Notes under the pieces: generated by a model
Told to the model about the DNA's origin: nothing
What the model saw: only the letters and a program-made list of their open reading frames with translations
Database searches by the model: none
NCBI GenBank assembly: GCA_947451925.1
Contig: CANGAW010000012.1
Span: forward strand, 1 to 60,646
DNA length: 60,646 nucleotides
Source of the DNA: Burkholderiales bacterium
Lineage (GTDB): Bacteria > Pseudomonadota > Gammaproteobacteria > Burkholderiales > Burkholderiaceae_D
Reading direction: 5' to 3'
Position numbers and translations under genes: made by a program
Shown: positions 55,838-60,646 of the stretch, piece by piece
Numbering within the stretch: position 1 is the first letter of the stretch
How the letters are laid out: every line of letters begins with the position of its first letter

Positions 55838-56703
55838 TGCGTATCGAATTGAGTCGCTCCAACAACCCGGTTTATCTGCGACGCTTGTTGCAGCACCGCG
55901 TTGGTATCGCCCTGTCTTTTTTTGCGATGATTGTCGGGATTTCATTCCTGATGTGGATCCTGGCCGTGTTAGTCATTAACGGCTTTGGTGCGATTGATAT
56001 TGCGATGTTTCGCGAAACGACGCCGGCGCCTGGCAGTGATGGCGGCGGCTTGCTCAACCCGATTATTGGCAGCTTGCTGATGGTGGGCGTGGCCACATTG
56101 ATCAGTACACCGATTGGTATTTGCGCTGGCATTTATCTGGCCGAATATGGCCAGGAGAGTCGCTTTGCCCAGTTGACACGCTTTGTCACCGACATCATGT
56201 TGTCTGCGCCGTCGATCGTGATTGGTCTGTTTGTCTATGCGAGCTATGTCGCCAACGTGCGGCACTTCTCCGGCTGGGCCGGCAGCCTGGCGATTGCCTT
56301 GATTGCCGTGCCGGTCGTGGTGCGTACCACGGACAACATGCTTGGTCTGGTGCCAGCAAGCCTGCGCGAAGCAGCCTTTGCCTTGGGTGCGCCGCGCTGG
56401 AAAGTGGCTACGCAGGTCAGGCTGCGGGCGGTCAAGGCAGGGGTGGTTACCGGTGTGTTACTGGCCATTGCCCGCATCTCTGGCGAGACTGCGCCGCTGC
56501 TGTTTACCGCCTTGAATAATCAGTTCTTCAGTGCCGACATGAATAGCCCGATGGCTAATCTGCCGGTAGTGATTTTCCAGTTTGCGATGAGCCCTTATGA
56601 CAACTGGCGCAACCTCGCCTGGGGCGGTGCGCTACTGATCACCTTCAGCGTGCTGGGCTTGAATATTCTTGCCCGCGTATTGGTAAAAACAGGCAAACAG
56701 TAA
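55837..56703 (+). CDS. pstA: PstA, phosphate ABC transporter permease
   Basis: 288 residues. Six helices, starting [20 protein letters not shown], and the coupling loop [20 protein letters not shown]. It forms the channel with PstC. It starts in the pstC stop codon and ends 26 bases before pstB. Confidence 0.95.
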   Translation: MRIELSRSNNPVYLRRLLQHRVGIALSFFAMIVGISFLMWILAVLVINGFGAIDIAMFRETTPAPGSDGGGLLNPIIGSLLMVGVATLISTPIGICAGIYLAEYGQESRFAQLTRFVTDIMLSAPSIVIGLFVYASYVANVRHFSGWAGSLAIALIAVPVVVRTTDNMLGLVPASLREAAFALGAPRWKVATQVRLRAVKAGVVTGVLLAIARISGETAPLLFTALNNQFFSADMNSPMANLPVVIFQFAMSPYDNWRNLAWGGALLITFSVLGLNILARVLVKTGKQ

Positions 56704-56729
56704 TAAAAATTCACGCACCGGATCAAACG

Positions 56730-57524
56730 ATGACGACTCAAACTTTGCAAGAACCTGCTGTTAGCACCGTGCCTGTGACCATTCAGGTGGAAAACCTGAA
56801 TTTTTTCTACGGCAGCTTTCAGGGCCTGAAAAATATCAATCTCGATATCTACGAGAAAAAAGTCACCGCCTTTATCGGCCCCTCAGGCTGTGGCAAATCG
56901 ACTCTGCTGCGCACCCTGAACCGCATGTATGACCTGTATCCGGGTCAACGCGCCGAAGGCAAGATCAATTATGGCGGTAACAACATTCTGGAACCTGGTG
57001 TGGATGTCAATATTTTGCGCGCCAAGGTGGGTATGGTGTTTCAGAAGCCGACGCCGTTTCCGATGTCGATTTACGATAACATCGCTTTTGGTGTGAAGCT
57101 GTATGAAAACCTCTCCAAAGGCGAGATGGATGAACGGGTTGAATGGGCGCTGAATAAAGCCGCCTTGTGGACCGAAGTTAAAGACAAACTCAACAAGAGC
57201 GGCTTGTCTTTGTCGGGTGGTCAGCAACAACGTTTGTGCATCGCCCGTGGTGTCGCGGTCAAGCCCGACGTGCTGTTGCTCGATGAGCCGACTTCTGCGC
57301 TGGACCCGATTTCGACTGTCAAAATCGAAGAACTCATCAGCGAACTCAAAGAGGATTACACGATCACCATCGTCACCCACAACATGCAGCAGGCTGCGCG
57401 CTGTTCCGATTACACCGCCTATATGTATCTGGGTGAACTGGTTGAATTTGGCGAGACCGATAGTATCTTTATCAATCCGACCAAAAAAGAAACACAAGAT
57501 TACATCACCGGCCGTTTCGGTTGA
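56730..57524 (+). CDS. pstB: PstB, phosphate ABC transporter ATPase
   Basis: 264 residues. Walker A is GPSGCGKST, the signature is [15 protein letters not shown], Walker B is [13 protein letters not shown], and the switch His is in [11 protein letters not shown]. It powers phosphate import through PstCA. The C-terminus [10 protein letters not shown] is typical of PstB. Confidence 0.97.
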   Translation: MTTQTLQEPAVSTVPVTIQVENLNFFYGSFQGLKNINLDIYEKKVTAFIGPSGCGKSTLLRTLNRMYDLYPGQRAEGKINYGGNNILEPGVDVNILRAKVGMVFQKPTPFPMSIYDNIAFGVKLYENLSKGEMDERVEWALNKAALWTEVKDKLNKSGLSLSGGQQQRLCIARGVAVKPDVLLLDEPTSALDPISTVKIEELISELKEDYTITIVTHNMQQAARCSDYTAYMYLGELVEFGETDSIFINPTKKETQDYITGRFG

Positions 57525-57551
57525 GACTAAAAACATTATCAGGAGAGCGGT

Positions 57552-58256
57552 ATGCCATCAGAACATTCGTCAAAGCAGTATGAGTTAGACCTTGAAGCGA
57601 TACGCTCCAAGGTGTTGCTCATGGGTGGCATGGTAGAAAAGCAGTTTCATGATGCGATTGCCTGCTTTCGTAGTCCCAATGCCGTCGAGGCTGACCGCAT
57701 CATCGCCGCCGATGTCGATGTCAACCTGATGGAAGTGGCGCTTGATGACGCCTGCAGCCATCTGATCGTCAAACGTCAGCCTGCAGCCAATGATTTGCGC
57801 ACCGTGATGGCTACCATCAAAGCTATTACCGATCTGGAGCGCATTGGCGACGAAGCGACCAAAATCGCCCGTGCTGCGCGCACCATGCACCAGCGCGGCA
57901 TGACGCCGATTGCGCATGAAGAACTGGTTCGCGTGATGGCTGACACCGCTGGTCAATTGTTGCATGACGCGTTGGATTCGTTTGCGCGACTCGACGAAAA
58001 ACAGGCAACAGAACTGATCATCAAAGATGAAATCATTGATCATGAATTCCGCTCGGTGATGCGTAATGTTATTACCTTCATGATGGAAGACCCGCGTACA
58101 ATTTCGGCTTCGCTTGACACCTTGTGGGTGGCCAAGGCGATCGAGCGCATCGGTGACCATGCAAAAAATATCTCCGAGTATGTTATTTATGTGGTCGAAG
58201 GCAAAGACATCCGGCACACCGACTATGCCGCGAGCAAGCAGCTCGATGTGCTGTAA
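57552..58256 (+). CDS. phoU: PhoU, phosphate signalling modulator
   Basis: 234 residues of two three-helix PhoU repeats, with the metal-binding E/DxxxD patterns in KAITDLERIGDEATKIARAA and KAIERIGDHAKNISEYVIYV. It links the Pst transporter to PhoR and keeps the response low when phosphate is ample. AGGAGAG precedes the ATG. It is followed by phoB, an order common in betaproteobacteria. Confidence 0.96.
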   Translation: MPSEHSSKQYELDLEAIRSKVLLMGGMVEKQFHDAIACFRSPNAVEADRIIAADVDVNLMEVALDDACSHLIVKRQPAANDLRTVMATIKAITDLERIGDEATKIARAARTMHQRGMTPIAHEELVRVMADTAGQLLHDALDSFARLDEKQATELIIKDEIIDHEFRSVMRNVITFMMEDPRTISASLDTLWVAKAIERIGDHAKNISEYVIYVVEGKDIRHTDYAASKQLDVL

Positions 58257-58296
58257 CAGATAGCAAACGGCAAAAGCAGAGAGCTAGGGAAAACGC

Positions 58297-58986
58297 ATGG
58301 CCACAGCAGCACAGACCATTCTGATTGTTGAAGATGAAATGGCGATCGTCGAACTGGTCAGCTTTGCGCTGAAAACGGCGGGCTGGGAAGTCGATGCCGT
58401 ACACACGACTGCTGACGCATGGGAGTATCTGCAACATAAGCGCCCGCATCTGATTTTGCTGGACTGGATGCTGCCGGATCAGTCCGGTTTGCGTTTGCTG
58501 TCCCGCCTGCGTGGCGACCGCAATTTCAGTACCATGCCAGTCATCATGCTGACGGCCAAGAGCATGGAAGAAGACAAAGTCGCGGGCCTTGATCAGGGCG
58601 CCGACGATTACATCACCAAGCCTTTTTCGCCGCGTGAACTGACTGCCCGCATCAAGGCGCTGATTCGCCGCAAGACCCCCGAACATGCCGAAGTCGCCAT
58701 GTCAGCCGGGCCCTTGTCGCTAGACCCGGTCAGTTGCCGGGTCAGCGTCAATGAGCAACAAATCGAAATTGGTCACGCCGAATTCAAACTGCTGAAATTT
58801 TTGATTGCCCATCCCGAGCGGGTATTTTCACGTGGCCAGTTGCTCGACAAAGTCTGGGGCGACCATGCGGTGCTGGAAGAACGCACCGTCGATGTCCATA
58901 TTCTTCGCCTGCGCAAAGCATTGGGAACGGCAGAATCCTTGATTCAGACCGTACGTAGTGTAGGCTACATGCTTTCAGAAAAATAA
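58297..58986 (+). CDS. phoB: PhoB, phosphate response regulator
   Basis: 229 residues. The receiver has the acidic residues in VEDEMAI, phospho-acceptor Asp56 in LILLDWMLPDQSG and Lys in YITKPFSPRELTARI. The winged helix has HAEFKLLKFLIAHPERVFSR and ends VRSVGYMLSEK. It activates the Pho regulon by binding Pho boxes such as the one before pstC. Confidence 0.95.
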   Translation: MATAAQTILIVEDEMAIVELVSFALKTAGWEVDAVHTTADAWEYLQHKRPHLILLDWMLPDQSGLRLLSRLRGDRNFSTMPVIMLTAKSMEEDKVAGLDQGADDYITKPFSPRELTARIKALIRRKTPEHAEVAMSAGPLSLDPVSCRVSVNEQQIEIGHAEFKLLKFLIAHPERVFSRGQLLDKVWGDHAVLEERTVDVHILRLRKALGTAESLIQTVRSVGYMLSEK

Positions 58987-58997
58987 GTCCCACCTCA

Positions 58998-60293
58998 ATG
59001 AACCAACGCGCTTTATTCTGGATGCCAGTGCTGATGCGACTGGGTCTGGTTGCCGTCGTCATGCTTGCGGCGTCTTTTCTATGGAGCGGCGTCATCGGGC
59101 TTTTATTCGGTTTTTTGCTGGTGCTGATACTGGCGCTGATACAGCTTAACTATTTGTATCGCTTGTCGCTGTGGCTGGAAAATCCCGAACAAGTCAAACT
59201 CGCCGATGGCTTCGGTGCCTGGACCGATGTCTTTGCGCGCCTGTATAGGCTGCGTCGCGAAGATGAAAAAAACCGACACGAACTGGCCGAATGGCTGTCT
59301 CGCTTTCGCAAGGCGATGAGCCTGTTGCCGGACGGTGTCGTGATCATGGACGATGTGCTGTTTCTCGAATGGTGCAACCCCGTCGCCGAACAGCATTTAG
59401 GCTTAGCGCTTGAGCGTGACAAAGGCATGCGGGTCACCAACCTGATCCGCAGCCCCGACTTTATTGATTACATCATTCTTGCTCGCTATGAGCAGCCGCT
59501 GACCCTGACGCTGGGCGAGCGCAAGCTGATCGTGCACTTGATTCCGTTTGAAAATCGTCGCCAGATTTTAGTCACCCACGACGTAACAGATGCCGAGCGG
59601 CTGGAACAAACACGGCGCGACTTTATCGCCAACGCCTCGCATGAGCTGCGCACGCCACTGACCGTGATTAACGGTTTTCTCGAAATTGCCACCGGCGACG
59701 ATTTCATTGACCCCGAAGTGCGGCGCCAGCATTTGCAATTAATGCTGGAGCAGGGCAAGCGCATGCAGCATCTGGTGGAAGACATGCTGTCGCTGACACG
59801 TCTGGAATCAATTGATTATCCGGTGCGCGCCGAAGCCATCGACATGCACGTGATGATGGAAGAATTAAAGCGTGACGGCGACGCCTTGTCAGCAGGGCGA
59901 CATCAAATCAAACTCTTAGTTGAAGACGTCGAACTGGCCGGCAGCAATGACGAATTGCATAGCGCCTTCAGTAATCTGGTGTCCAATGCCGTGCGTTACA
60001 CCCCGGTCGACGGCAAGATTGATGTGATCTGGCGCGACAGTGAAGCTGGTCCGCAATTCATCGTGCGCGACAATGGCATTGGCATTAGGCCAGAACATAT
60101 CGTGCGCTTGACCGAACGCTTCTATCGCGTTGACAAAGGCCGCTCACGAGCCTCACAAGGCACCGGTCTCGGTCTGGCGATTGTCAAGCATGTGCTGATG
60201 CGGCATAACGCTACCTTGAAGATTGAATCCGAGCCGGGCAAAGGAAGTGCGTTTATTGCGCAGTTTCCGAAAGTGATAACGCTCAAGGCATGA
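58998..60293 (+). CDS. phoR: PhoR, phosphate sensor histidine kinase
   Basis: 431 residues. Two N-terminal membrane helices (about 10-55) are followed by a PAS-like domain (PDGVVIMDDVLFLEWCNPVA), HisKA with His215 in ANASHELRTPLTVINGF, and HATPase with SNLVSNAVRYTPVDGK, VRDNGIGIRPEHI and GTGLGLAIVKHVLMRH. It lacks a large periplasmic sensor and reads phosphate status through Pst and PhoU. It lies 11 bases after phoB. Confidence 0.95.
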   Translation: MNQRALFWMPVLMRLGLVAVVMLAASFLWSGVIGLLFGFLLVLILALIQLNYLYRLSLWLENPEQVKLADGFGAWTDVFARLYRLRREDEKNRHELAEWLSRFRKAMSLLPDGVVIMDDVLFLEWCNPVAEQHLGLALERDKGMRVTNLIRSPDFIDYIILARYEQPLTLTLGERKLIVHLIPFENRRQILVTHDVTDAERLEQTRRDFIANASHELRTPLTVINGFLEIATGDDFIDPEVRRQHLQLMLEQGKRMQHLVEDMLSLTRLESIDYPVRAEAIDMHVMMEELKRDGDALSAGRHQIKLLVEDVELAGSNDELHSAFSNLVSNAVRYTPVDGKIDVIWRDSEAGPQFIVRDNGIGIRPEHIVRLTERFYRVDKGRSRASQGTGLGLAIVKHVLMRHNATLKIESEPGKGSAFIAQFPKVITLKA

Positions 60294-60376
60294 CGTCTAT
60301 GCGGCATGTCCTGTCTACCCTGATGACTGTCAGTGTTCAGCGCATTGAGCGCACTTTATTCTTGATTGAGTAAAGC

Positions 60377-60539
60377 AAAGACGCTGGATCCCGATTTTCA
60401 TCGGGATGACGGTAGGAATTTTGATGACGCCTCAACCACTACCGTCGTCACCTTATTGTGACCACTGCTGCGTGGGCGGACTGCATGCAGTCCGAATTCC
60501 CCACTACGCTCACTATGAAAATCGGGGCCCAATGACTTT
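60377..60539. mobile_element. Terminal-inverted-repeat element, copy 3 (163 bp)
   Basis: The left end AAAGACGCTGGATCCCGATT continues TTCAT; the right end ATGAAAATCGGGGCCCAATG continues ACTTT (60515-60539). The 25-bp ends match at most positions when one is reversed. The interior shares CTCAA-CTACCGTC-TCACC and GACCACTGCTGCGT blocks with copy 1 and also contains the palindrome CGGACTGCATGCAGTCCG. No open frame of note. Confidence 0.75.
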
Positions 60540-60576
60540 GTTCTCTATTATTCGTATAAAAAATCACCGGCCATAA

Positions 60577-60611
60577 AAAAACCCCGCCCAAAAAATTGAG
60601 GCGGGGTTTTC
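60577..60611. terminator. Rho-independent terminator near the window end
   Basis: ACCCCGCC pairs with GGCGGGGT around an A-rich loop, with As on the left and TTTTC on the right. It is about 285 bases past phoR and may serve the pho operon or the gene beyond the window. Confidence 0.75.
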
Positions 60612-60646
60612 GCATCCTGGTCCCATGTCCCTGGCTGCGCGGAGAA

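Overview
The window looks like a chromosomal segment of a betaproteobacterium, most likely of the Oxalobacteraceae/Burkholderiales type. I infer this from the moderate GC content, the Burkholderiales-style H-NS N-terminus, the paaX-paaGHIK-paaABCDEZ arrangement, the pst-pho block and the porin family. Genus cannot be fixed from the sequence alone.

Layout. 1-3.4 kb is an accessory edge: the 3' end of a tRNA-Ser with a broken inverted copy of itself, a ParE/Phd-type toxin-antitoxin pair, a DUF4143-type ATPase, a small inverted-repeat element and a decayed EAL-domain gene. 3.4-16.3 kb holds an RcnB/CigR-like exported protein, a luciferase-like monooxygenase and a phenylacetate catabolic block: paaX divergent from paaGHIK, then paaABCDEZ. 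paaF and paaJ are not here. 16.4-21.2 kb carries a bactofilin, an odd globin-like protein, an H-NS protein with no DNA-binding domain, and a 7TM histidine kinase with its response regulator. 21.2-23.2 kb is an orphan pair resembling a type III secretion chaperone and its effector. 23.4-32 kb has malate synthase G, a haloacid dehalogenase, an RND pump and two exported low-complexity proteins. 32-36.4 kb has a MerR regulator and the molybdate regulator ModE facing a porin-modA pair across a perfect 13-bp inverted repeat that matches a ModE box; modB and modC are absent.

36.4-40.5 kb is AT-rich and looks foreign: a beta-barrel outer-membrane protein and a large fused glycosyltransferase (SPINDLY/OGT type plus a second GT-A-like domain). 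40.7-47 kb has YaeQ and a periplasmic sulfur-oxidation set: flavocytochrome c sulfide dehydrogenase, sulfite dehydrogenase SoxCD and SoxZ, without SoxY, SoxA, SoxX or SoxB. 47-54.7 kb is a periplasmic alcohol/aldehyde oxidation set: a PQQ dehydrogenase with the Asp-Tyr-Asp lanthanide signature, a cytochrome c and a XoxJ/MxaJ-like binding protein, then a molybdenum hydroxylase (IorAB type) with its XdhC maturation factor. 54.7-60.3 kb is pstCAB-phoU-phoB-phoR behind a clear Pho box, without pstS.

A common thread is molybdenum: ModE/ModA, SoxC, the IorB-like enzyme and XdhC lie within about 20 kb. The paa genes open the aromatic ring of phenylacetyl-CoA. The PQQ and molybdenum enzymes could run alcohol to aldehyde to acid in the periplasm. 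Three copies of one terminal-inverted-repeat element (2.3, 10.3 and 60.4 kb) tie the two ends and the paa operon together.
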